From Crossaster papposus (lineage: Eukaryota; Echinodermata; Asteroidea; Velatida; Solasteridae), in contig JBAIAA010000890.1 in the NCBI GenBank assembly GCA_037893245.1, positions 1,054,001 through 1,118,000 of the forward strand: a DNA stretch of 64,000 bases, in the 5' to 3' direction. The notes under the pieces are model-generated. The model was not told where the DNA came from. It did no database searches and saw only the letters and a program-made list of their open reading frames with translations. Both the position numbers and the translations under genes were made by a program. Each line of letters opens with the position of its first letter. Within the stretch, counting starts at the first letter, position 1. Positions 36,288 through 47,534 of this stretch are shown one piece after another.

Positions 36288-36654
36288 GTAAAAAAGTGTA
36301 TTTGACATTGAATTGAATTGTATTGATTTGCATTTGTTTCATTTCCACATGCACAATTAAAATTTTAAAAGAATATTCAGAATATGCATCTATTCACTCA
36401 TTGAAAATAAATGTAGTAATAAAAAGTAAGGAAAAAATGAAACATTAAAATGATATATCACTAGATATAAGAGAAATCACTCACTGGGAGGAATGTCAGA
36501 AGGTTGAGGGAAATGAAATTGGAGGAAGATAGGGTACAGAGAGATAGGGTATATAAGGTAGAAAGGGTGGTAATAACCCAAAAAAATGTTGAAGAATTGT
36601 TTTTCTGAAGAAATGATAGCTGTAGGTCAGACGATACAAGAAAAGCTAGGGAAG

Positions 36655-37255
36655 TTTGAGGATTTTGGCAAGGAGGTTAATAGCAGGTCAAAACAATTAA
36701 ACAGGGAGCACTTGCAGCTCTGATACTTGATTACAGGATACTTGTTAAATGAACAAAGCAGTTTCAGCAGACGGCATCAATAAAATTGTATACTATACAA
36801 TTTATTAATCTTTTGAAACTCATCTTCAACCAGTCTTCAAAAGTAGTATATTGTTTCAATAAGTTGTTCTTAGAAATCCACTATTTGACCTGTATAAACC
36901 AATGAATAGAAATCCAACTAGTTCTTACTAATGGCAAGTGGAAGAGGTTTGAGGCTTCTGGCAAGAACGTTAATAAATAGGTCAAATGAATAGTAAGCAC
37001 TCGTAGCTCTAATAAAACACATATATGATTACAAGCAACTAATTACTGAAATAAACACAGCAATTTCAGCACACAGCATCAATACAATTGTATACTATAC
37101 AATTCATTAATCTTTTGAAACTCAAACTCAACCAGTCTTCAAAAGTAGTAGATTGTTTCAATAAATTGTCTTTAGAAATCCAATGTTTGACCTTTATAAA
37201 CCAATGAATAGAACTCAAACTGGTTCTTACTAATGGTAAGTGGAAGAGACTTATA
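36655..37255 (+). repeat. direct tandem duplication of a 0.3-kb unit
   Basis: The first unit (to about 36955) and the second share long blocks such as TTAATCTTTTGAAACTCA, CAACCAGTCTTCAAAAGTAG and CCAATGAATAGAA with scattered substitutions. No coding role seen. Limits are approximate. Confidence 0.7.
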
Positions 37256-37479
37256 AAGGTTGTGTTTCCCTTCAACATATGTAACAAATTTCTCAAATAT
37301 CCACCAAGATTATGTATGTTTTATCTGTAAATTCAAAAGAAAGTGGGATAGTAGAGTTTGTAAAAGCGACTAAAAACAGTTGTTAATCATTGAGTGTATA
37401 GTCTGTGTCTCAGGCTTAAATTTACACTCTGTTTCGAGTGTTGATATTGTAACATTATTGGAAATTGCTAGTTCAATAT

Positions 37480-38660
37480 TTATATGTCTGCACGATTAGG
37501 CGCGCCATAGTGCAGCGCTAACGCTTGAGGGCGTTTTCGCGGCGGAGCATCATGCATAATACGTGGTGTGTGCAGGGAGTTGCTGGTTAGATCTTGACCG
37601 TGGAAGACGTACACGGTAAGCGCTCGAGGACGGAAACAAAGGAGGCGAATAGGACGAAAACAGAGGAGGCGCAAGGAAACTCGTGGCTAGCGCATCGGAG
37701 TCAGTGGACTACAGTAAGTATATGTGCTGTCCATGTACTGCTGGAGCGTACGTGGGCCATATACGGGGACCAGGGCGACACCCGGGACCGACGCCTCCAG
37801 TGGGCCGGACAGCTAGCCTGCTGGAGTGCTGGACTAACGGGAGGCGTGGAGTCATTGTAGTAGGACTGACGTAGGACTGACGTGAGGCGCGGAGTCAAGT
37901 GGTAGTGACCATCGGGGCCTCTTGCAGATCGCAAGGGCCATAGGAAGGAACGACTACAAGCGGACATCCACGGAACTAGCGCTGTCAAGAAGCACTCTGT
38001 CTAATTGGGCGAGGCCTCACACACAAGCGCGAGGGTCAAATAAATAAGGAGAAGCGCACCACACTGCTTGAGGCGTTGCTTGAGGCGTTACTTGAGGCGT
38101 TACTTGAGGCGTTGCTCGAGGCGTTACTTGAGGCACAACACACTGCTTGAGGCGTTGCTCGAGGCGTTACTAGAGGCGAAACCACAAGTTAATAAAAGGG
38201 ATAATAATCAGGGGTTTACCGTCTTATTTGACATTTAATAAATACTTGGAACGTTCTTCTGTTGTCACTGTGTCATAATTATTCTAGTCCGTCCCCGTAC
38301 TGTCTGTGTCGTGGAGTGGGTGAGTGGTCCGGGAGTGGGTTCAGGCATACGCGGTGGTATATTTTCAACAAACGGACCTGCACTTCGGCGCTGTGGGATT
38401 ACTCGCCCGCCAGCGAGTACCTGCCGAGGGACAACCAACCTGGCAAATAGTAAATCCGCCACAATATTGTAATGGACTTGAGGGTAGTGCTTTAGGGCCC
38501 TCAATAACCATTCCAGCTCAAGAAGTGTTTTTTTGCAGCAGCAACAACAAAAACTTACACACTTGGTTGTCATTTCTCACAATATGCATCCCTACATGGA
38601 CATGAAATAATGATATGCATCCAGTAAATAAGTTTCTGGTACAACAGAAAAATAATTAGA
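37480..38660. other. GC-richer block with a 12-bp tandem repeat, possible LTR-like remnant
   Basis: This 0.8-1 kb block is GC-richer than its surroundings and has no clear open frame. It contains the TTGAGGCGTTAC array, an AATAAAA near 38191 and a TAATAAATA near 38237. The composition resembles an untranslated retroelement part such as a solo LTR, but I found no matching TG...CA ends or target duplication, so this is a guess. Confidence 0.25.
38068..38186 (+). repeat. 12-bp tandem repeat TTGAGGCGTTRC
   Basis: About nine copies of GCTTGAGGCGTT / ACTTGAGGCGTT, with C-for-T variants (GCTCGAGGCGTT) and one interruption (GGCACAACACACTG). An ordinary minisatellite. Confidence 0.85.
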
Positions 38661-40057
38661 ACAAATATAAATTTAACAGTCATGAATTGAAATCGCTTCA
38701 ACATAACACTCTCTTAAGATATTTCTAATAGGCTTGCAAAAGATTGACACACTTAGGTTGGTTGTCATGTACAATAAAAATGTACCTTGTAGTTTGCGAC
38801 AAAAACTATGGCTAGAGCAAGGGGGAGGTTGGGCAGGTTGTTACCTGTCCAAGTCAATTTTCATATATATGATATTTGTAAATAAAGAATCTTTCCCTTG
38901 TACATGTATTACATTAAATACAACAATGATTTTTCATAATCCATGAGGAGTAAAAATGGGAAAGTGAGGTGATTTTCTCATCCACTAACTCTTGCATAGA
39001 GCCAATTTTATGTTTTACACTGTTTCCAACTATGCATGACTTAAAATGCTGTAACTTTCTTATGTCTTATCTTATTTTGATGTTGTTTTCATTGTTTTGT
39101 TTAATTCTACTCTATTTATTAAAGTCATATTAATATCGGGTGGAATTCTCCTATAATATAAAAGAGATCAAAATAAAAAAAGGTCGAAGCAGAGACCCTT
39201 TTCCGATGGATTCATGCTTACCTTTTTGACTTTCTTTGGTGCCATTTCAGATCTACTTAAGATCGTTGGTCAAATCAGCATTCCATGGCGCTGACTCGTG
39301 GTGGCGCTAGAATACACGTGGCAGGCACACAGACATAAATAACCTATAGACGGACAGCAGGGGGCGCCAGAGTGAAATTTTATGAACGCCGCCATTTTTA
39401 AAAAATCGTGGGCAAATTGTTTGTGTACACATAGTACGTACCATACGTACAGGCCGGCCGGCCGGTCAGTCACATCACGGGGGTTGCGCACCGTACTCGA
39501 CTGTCTGTGTTGTTATAGCCGGTCCTTGAAGAAAAACGGCACAGGGAAGGGTAAAATTTGCAGCATTTCTATTTCTTTTGTATATTAAAACAAACCTGAT
39601 AAAGTTAATGCATGATTTACGTGAGCAAGCAAGTAGTTTAGGGAATTTAATATTAATATTTTATCACGTTTTTCGGGCGATATTGTTGGCATGTACTGTG
39701 CGTCTTAATGCGATTGTGAACTCGGTGTGAACTTATCACTGAAATTCCGAAATTTTAATTAAAATTGCATGGTCAACCTTTTTCAAATCTGTCTGTTTTT
39801 TGTCATTACTAGGCTATAGTTAGAAATGCTTTAACTCGTCAGTTAATACATATTTTTGTACAACCACTTATTCCAGTATTCAAATTGAAAAGGGGGTTTC
39901 ACATCGCACATCCTAGTTAATATATCCCAAAATTATTTGTAATTCTTTTAGCACCTATTCACTACAAAATTGATAACCAATTTTGCTTACGAATGATTTT
40001 TTTAAAATAGTGGACCCTGTTTATCTGGTACTTGTTTTCCAGAACTGGTGATGCACA

Positions 40058-43000
40058 ATGCCTCGGACCTGTGTGGCATGGGGATGTAAACAGCGCTATT
40101 CCGTGGAAGCAAGGAAGAATGACATTACCTTCCACTGTATCCCAAAGGACCTCAACAGACAAAGACAGTGGGTGCATGCTATGCGGTTGGATGGCTACAA
40201 TCATTCTAATCAAGATAGCCTCTGCTCAAAGCACTTTGAGCCAGAGTGTTTCAAAGCAGGTGGTAAAACTAACATTCTCAAGAGAACTGCTGTGCCCACA
40301 CTGTTTGACTTTCCCAAGCATCTTCAGCCGAGGCCTCTTAAGGAGCGTCGAGTGCTAAACCTTCCTGTAGCTCGCGAAACAGCCAGTTCTCTTCTTGAAC
40401 ATGTAGAAGACCAGCATATGCAGAGACAAATAGTCACAGCTGTCCAGAATGATCATGGTTTCTACACACTGCCATCAGAGCTCCATCAAATGAAGAAGTG
40501 CGTGACTAATTGGAGGGATAAGTGCGAGTCTTTACAAGCTAAGATTAATGCACTGCGAGTAAAAGTTTCAAGAAAATCTCTTGCAAACACAGCACTCAAA
40601 GGGCTTCTGACAGACATCAAGCGTAAGGAGCTGCTAAGCGAAGAAGATGCCTTGGTGCTTGAAGAGCACTTTGAAGGTAAGATTATAAGAAATACATGTA
40701 CTGATTCCTAAAAACACTACATGTCACACATCAGAAAAACAAAACGGTTCTAAAAAACAAACTTAGTTCAAATGGAAAACCAAATATTCATTTCTTTGTT
40801 TTTAAAATTTTCTAAATTGTGTGTTTGCACCTTAAGTCAATCGAGCTACATTTAAATGCAGATTGATAGAACTTGATTTTTATTTGTACTAGAGAAATTA
40901 ATGAAATGTAAGAGAAATAACTGTACGGAACTCCAAGTCTTCAGGGTGTGTGCAAAAACAATTAAAGAATTTAGGACTATTACTTTTAGCATTAAATTTA
41001 AAGATAATGCATTAATAAAAAAAAAGGCTTTCTTTGTACTATCCACACTTAGGCTCAAAGCTGACTCTGGTGAAAACCTTGTTGAAAAAAGGTAGTCACA
41101 TGGCAGAATATGGGAAGGAAGTACGTCGGTTTGCCACAACATTGCACTTTTATTCACCGAGAGCCTACATATATGTACGAAGCCTCTTCAAGCTGCCCTC
41201 TGTGACTACTCTGCGCTCCTGGGTCACAAATATTGAAGCTCTACCAGGCTTTTCACAACATGCGCTAAACTATCTGAAGGAAAAGTGTACATCTGGAGAT
41301 GAGAACTTCAAGGTAAGGGTATTTTTAAATGTTTGCAAGATATTCAGTAAATGATTCTGTTGAACACTTTGAGGAGCTGTACACTTGACCAGGGTCAATT
41401 TGCAGACCATTTCCCCTTTGCAGACCAGTGCCATTATTAGGTCTTTTCAATGAAAGTAGTTTACTTGTGGCATACAAATATATCAGTTCACATAAAAATA
41501 TATTGGCAAATTACTGGACATAATGAAATGTCGGTGAAGCCATTAAAAAGAATGAATTAAAGATAATTTTTCAATGATAATTTGTTTTTTGTCAGATGGT
41601 CCAATAAGCTAAGGGTATAAGTATTCAATTGCTAATTCAACACTGGCTTCTGTTGTATTTACAGGTTGCTGCTCTTGTTATCGACAGTATGCATCTAAAG
41701 CAGCACATTGAATATGACCAAGGTCTCAAGAGAGCATTTGGCTATGTCGACTTGGGTAACTTGTCTGAAGAAGACAGCGAGGAGGCAGCTAAGGAGGCAC
41801 TTGTCATTATGCTTGTTGGGCTAAAGGGTCATTGGAAGATCCCTGTGGCCTACTACTTAGTAAATGGCATCACAGCCTCGCTACAAGCAGGCATTGTTAG
41901 GGATACAATCATCCAATGCCAAGCCTTCCACCTGCGTGTGATGTCCATTACTTGCGATGGGACTGAGCACAACATCAAATCCATGAAGCTGCTGGGTGCA
42001 AGCTTCAACAGAGATCAGCTCAGACCATACTTTGAACATCCTGGACATCCTGGTACTTCAGTATACGTCTTCCTCGATCCACCCCACATGATCAAGCTCA
42101 TGAGGAATCTTCTTCACAAGTTCAAGGCATTGAAGTGGCCTGGCCATGGAGTCATCCGATGGGAATTGTTGGTGCGTCTCAACAACCTCCAAGAGACTCA
42201 TCAACTTCAACTGGCTAATAAAGTCACTAAGAGGTGAGTTTTTTATGCTTGCAGTTAATAAAAGGCTTTTTCTAACATTTGTATACATATAAATAAGAAA
42301 TTGCCAACAAGCAAAAGCTTCTACTTTTAAGCAAAAGCAAATGCTTGTTTCTTTGAAGCAAATGTTCCCAAATTAGCAATTGCTTAAAAATATGTACATG
42401 TACATATGTAACCACAGCAGTTTGAACAACATCATGCTGCAGCCATTTTGCAAAACACGCATCTATAAGAAGCTTTACATTTACAATGATGCACATCTGG
42501 ATGTAGTGCACAGTGGCACAGTGCACATCTGGATGTAGCGCTATTGTTCAGAACCAAAGCATTTGCTTGGCAAGCTTAACCCTAACAGCCCTTAATCCTC
42601 CAACAGGCAAAGGATTGAGGACTGTTAGGGTTAAAAAAAAGCTGTTAGTCAAAGCAAAATTTAAGTATGTTTTTAAGAAATTTTGCTTTTGCTTGATTTA
42701 GCTTTTGCTTTCAAGCAATTGCTAGTTTTGGTGTATTCGGCCCATTATCACGTTCTCATATCATACACCTACACATGATCGAGTCTCGACAAATCAGAAG
42801 CTCTCAACTCCCATAGGTATTTATTAATTTTAAATTACATTGTGTAATTTTTTCAGACACATCGACTTCGACTACCAGAAAATGAAGGTCAAACTAGCTG
42901 TGCAGTGTGTTGCAAGCCACTCTGTAGCATGTGCCTTGAGGTTTTGCCATTTCAACGATGTGCCTGGTTTTGAGGGTGCCGATACGCTAGCTACAGCAGA

Positions 43001-44117
43001 AGCAGTTGACCTTTTAGATAAGACCTTTGACATACTTAACAGTAGATCAGTTCAAGCAAAGGGTTTCAAGCGTGCTGTTGTTCCCTCAGAAGGTTGCATT
43101 GAACGCACAGAAGAGGTCTTTTCAGCAAGTGAAGAAATGCTGCATTCACTTGAACAGCTCGATGGAACACTACTCCTTGATAGTAGACGCAAGACTGGCC
43201 CCATGGGACTACTTTGCTCCATCCAGGTTGTACGCTGCCTTCTTGCTGAGATGCGTGATGGCATCCTCCCTCTTAGGTACCTGCTGACGTACAAGCTTTC
43301 ACAAGACCATATTGAGCTCTTCTTTGGAACTGTGCGTCTTCGCAATGGCTGTGCATACAATCCAACGCCACGACAGTTTCGTACTGCTTTCCGTCGACTA
43401 TTGGTCCATGCAGGAAAGGGAGTTGTTCCGACGAATGGTAACTGTCAGGCACAAGATGACACAGCTGTTGTCACATTACCATGGCGTAATGCTTCATCAG
43501 TATCTGATCAACCTCAAGCCAGTGATCATGAAACCACTTCCCAGGTCCAACAACAGAGTGTTGAAATGCCACACTCTGGGTGCTTTGTCAGGGACTGTAG
43601 GGTGTGTTGTGCAGTTGTAGCTTACATAGCTGGTTTTGTTGTGCGCTCAGTTTCAGAGAGGATTCCATGTGCCGACTGCAACTCTGCCATGAGACATTCT
43701 CAGGCTGATCCATGTCCAGCTCTCTCGCTTATCACCATCAAGAATTACAAGAAGTATAAAGAGTGCAATTCTGCATCAGGGCTGATCTACCCTTCTGGTA
43801 GCGTGATGACCATTGTCCTAGAGACAGAGCAACAACTCAGATCTACTAGTCATCAGCTGTCTTCAAAAACGTGCATGGCTACAATCACCACCAATTCTCT
43901 AGAAAAGCTGGCTAACCAACCTCTTTTTCCAACATTGAGTGATCACATGTTTGATGCAGAGGGTATCGAGTCACATTTCTGGTTGCTCATGAAGAGGATC
44001 ATCCGCCGCTATGCCCTCACAAGAGTGAAAAAAATGTGTAGGGACAAACAGATGCAGCTAGGCAAAACAGGTCTGGGCAATAAGTTGCAAAGGACGAGGA
44101 TCTTTCTGAATTCATAA
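40058..44117 (+). CDS. P-element (THAP9-like) transposase, intact 889-aa frame
   Basis: Exons 40058-40676, 41092-41312, 41665-42233 and 42857-44117 join in phase (889 residues). The second acceptor is pyrimidine-poor, so that border is least certain. N-terminal THAP finger: C5, C10, W38, C56, H59 and AVPTLF. A coiled-coil stretch follows (about residues 140-205), where P transposases oligomerise. The RNase H core starts with the Asp in LVIDSMHL and passes MLVGLKGHWKIPVAYYLV and SITCDGTEHN. The second Asp is in VFLDPPHMIKLMRN; an inserted domain equivalent to the GTP-binding module follows, and the Glu lies in LSQDHIELFFGTVR with NPTPRQFRTAFRRLL. The protein would cut and join the 31-bp ends. 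Human THAP9 has a similar length. No stop or frameshift seen. Confidence 0.93.
42285..42730. repeat. fold-back sequence in the last intron of the P transposase
   Basis: The left part (ATTGCCAACAAGCAAAAGC) is mirrored at the right (GCTTTTGCTTTCAAGCAATT). Inside is a strong hairpin: TTAACCCTAACAGCCCTTAA (from 42576) against GATTGAGGACTGTTAGGGTT (to 42632). It looks like a small element inserted in the intron. It could influence splicing in the way that last-intron retention controls P transposase in Drosophila; that link is speculative. Confidence 0.55.
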
Positions 44118-47100
44118 TTGTGGTTATAGTGGGTGCATTAGGGTAATTTCACCAAGTTGGAACACGGCGCGTCAATTTTGCTTATGTTCTCCTTGACTAC
44201 TCTCCAACACTAGAGCCAAACAGCAGCACTGACTTGACATTGCTATTGAAGAGCCTGGTTTTAGTTTTGAGGCTGTACTGTTTGGACTTCCAGATAGGTT
44301 GAAGTCTGCTGAATGCTCCTCTAGCTTTAAGACAAGCCGTGATGTTTTTCTGATTACCACTATCACTGCTGATAAGCTGGAGTGCCTCTCCATCGATGGT
44401 AGTTTGAGGCTTTGCTGATAATACACATGACTTGGGTCTTCTGATTCTTGACATCTGTTAGTGTGTTGTCAAGAATGACACTACCTTTCTAGTGCTCATA
44501 TAATTTCTCAATTAAGGTGGCTTTCACCATGAATGCTGTCGAATGCTTTTATGAAGTTGATGTTAAAGGTGTGCTCCATTCAAGGCATCCCAAGCGATGT
44601 TCCGCAGAGCAAATAGGCCTTTTCCAAGTCTACTTTCATTTGCCAAAGTACTTCTTCTGTAGGTGCCACGGCCAGGCATGGACCCAAACTGTATTTGGTT
44701 GATGGTCACACTCTTCAGTACCCTCTCATTGACTTTAAACAACTGGTCCAATAGTTTGAGGTCACGGTATAGTTGGCTCGCAGTAATGCATCGCATGTTA
44801 AAATGGTACAAAACTTTTTATATTTATATTTTATATTTATATTTGCAATATTTTGTTTTCCTATGTAGTCTGGTTTCATTTACAAAATTCCCAACAAATG
44901 ACATTCAAAATGTTACTCGTTTATTGTCTAAAAATTTACTATGTCAAATGCATACATGTAATTTCTAAAGTTGGCTATGATTCAGTAATCTGATTGATCA
45001 ACATGAAACGTGTGTTTTATGAAACGTGAGTAACTCCGTCTTAAGAAAAAAACCATAAACTAAGTCCATCCAGTCATGTGTGCTTCAAACACAGTACTTA
45101 ATCTTCCTTTGGTAAGGGGGAACCTACATGTATTTTTTTGGTAATGTTTGTGTTGCCTAAACAAAAACTTTTGGGCAGTCCTAAATTATGTACATGTGTG
45201 TCAATATGCTGATATGCCCAGTACGTGCTTTTAGTTTTATGGATTTTAATAAAAATTGGTTTAGTAAGTGACCCTTGGGTGGGATATAGAGCCTTTAGGA
45301 ACCCCTGGCTTCGTCTTCAGGCAATTTTAGGCTCCAAACTGCAAGAACTCCAGCCACATTCTGGTGCCTGTTGTGATTCAGAAACATTCACTCTGTTGAT
45401 AGGAAGCCAAAAGTTTGACTATTTCCATTTGCTTCTCAATGATTCGGAAGTCTGAGGCGAAGACGAAACATAGGATTTTTGGGGCCAAAAGTGATGATGC
45501 AAAGGTCATTGTTATATATCCTTGTCTTTTTACAGTCAAATATATTTATTCCATTAAGCATTTATTTGGCGGTTTTGTTAACAGTGTATATACATGTATT
45601 ATATATATTTATTACATTATTAATATATTATTAACATCGGATTTTTGGGGCCAAAAGTGATGATGCAAAGGTCTAATTTATATATCCTTGTCTTTTTACA
45701 GTCAAATATATTTATTCCATTAAGCATTTATTTTGTGTTTTTTAACAGTGTGTACATACATGTAATATATAAATTTATTACATTATTATATTTACATGCA
45801 ATACAGAGAAATTACAAAATATGTCTGTGTGCTCGTTTGTTTCCTGGGTAATTTCAATTCCATGGTTTTCCAATTCCATTGCCTTCTTTTCACATTATTA
45901 AAGCGGAAATGTATTATTATTTATGTATGAAATGAACATTATTTTTGTAATATATGAAACCGTATAAAATCATAATAATTTATTTGTGTACAGTGGTATA
46001 TGCAATATTTTAAAGCTCATATTTATTTACTTTCGAACTAACGTAAAGTTGTGCCTATACACTAATATTTAAGTTTTAATGAATAGTAAAACATTGGGTG
46101 GAATGTTTTTTATAATTAGAGTGTGTACATATACAGAAATTTTTTTTTTTTCATTTCATAACAATTCTTTACAAAAATTATTCTATGAACTAAAGTTTTT
46201 TTTATATTAGTTTTTCTTTACGGAACGTGTATATTTTAACAGAGAAATTGAAAAATCTGTTTGTGTGCTCATTTGTTTTTAAGGTAATTTCAATTCCACA
46301 GTTTTGCCTGTTTGGTTTACAGTAAGCCAACATGTGTACATGAAGTTGTGTAAAAAATGAACAGGTTTATTCTGTAAATTTATAAACAGTATAAAATATT
46401 AATAATTTATTTGTGTACAGTGGTACATGTATGTACATGTATACCCAATATTTTGAAGCTCATATTTATTGACAAAAAGTATCCTATTGTTTTATTTTGT
46501 TTTTTAGGTTTTATGGTGTAGACATGTCGTCAACTTGTGTATTTCACAATAAAAAAAAAATTGTCAAGGTAATTTTAATTCAACTTGTTATATCATATGT
46601 CCTCAATATTTTGAAGCTTGTACATGCATATTTACATTTTAAACTAATGTCAAATTCTATCCATACAGATCTTTGTGTTTATATGATGAATGGTAAACAA
46701 ATTGTGTGGAATGTTTAGTATGTCGAGAACACACAGATGTTTTTCTTATTCTTAATATAAAAATATTCTATGAATTTCGTTTTGTTTTTATTCCGGTTGT
46801 TACAAATAAATTTACCTTGAAAGCAAATACACCTATTTGTGTATTATTGTAATTGCCAACAAACAGTGACAATGCACGCAGTATAACTGGCTTTCGCGTA
46901 TGCAACACCGCAGCCGGCCGGGGGGCTACAGATTGCTCGATTTTCTTTCAGAAAAAAAATACCTTAACAAAATGACTAAATTAAATGACGTACTAAAACT
47001 ACCAAGCCTCCCAATCCCATACTAAAAAAAACCACAAGGAACAGAACCTACTGAGACTATTACTGTTTATCAAAAAAGTGATCAGTCCAGACAGGGTAAG

Positions 47101-47498
47101 AAAAAAAGAGAATAGCCAACGAGTGTGTGCATGCAGGCTAGGAGTAGGAGAATAAACGTTTAGTCGTTGCAGAGCTCATCTTGGTACGGTCTGTACGTTA
47201 AAAATATGAAGAGTTTGTGTGCGCGTTGGCGTTGCAGTCAAAGTTCTAATTTGTGTAAAAACCCATTCTTCTTGATAACAAAACAACACATTTATAACTG
47301 TGCAGCATTATACAGTTAACAGCTGGAAGTGTTTTTAGTCGATATCAGTACGTTTTCAACCGAAATTACCGATTTGTGTCCGTCCTTCCGAAGTTTGTCC
47401 ATAGAGTCGTGCACATTTTTCAACCACTTCCGCCCACGATTTCATACTTAGTCAGGCGCCGTCGAAATTACGGTACCTGGACGTTGATTTCCATAGGC
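44118..47498. other. non-coding right half of the P element
   Basis: AT-rich sequence with no assigned gene. A 166-bp unit starting GGATTTTTGGGGCCAAAAGT is duplicated in tandem (45473-45638 and 45639-45804). Further partial copies of the TTATTTGTGTACAGTGGTA type occur near 45978 and 46405. The stretch may hold transposase-binding subterminal repeats. Confidence 0.5.
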
Positions 47499-47534
47499 GC
47501 TGTCCGTCTATAGGTTATTTATGTCTGTGGGCAG

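Larger units (their letters stand above)
39328..47529. mobile_element. full-length P element (8.2 kb) with intact ends and transposase
   Basis: Perfect 31-bp terminal inverted repeats at 39328-39358 and 47499-47529, beginning CACAGACATAAATAACCTAT. The left target duplication is GGCAGGCA (39320-39327). At right the first five bases GGCAG (47530-47534) are followed by a later insertion (47535-50710), and GCA resumes after that element's own duplication; removing the insert restores GGCAGGCA exactly. An 8-bp duplication is the P-superfamily hallmark. The element contains one transposase gene in the left half and a long AT-rich non-coding right half with a tandem duplication. It has GGCCGGCC-rich subterminal patches at both ends. 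Confidence 0.93.
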
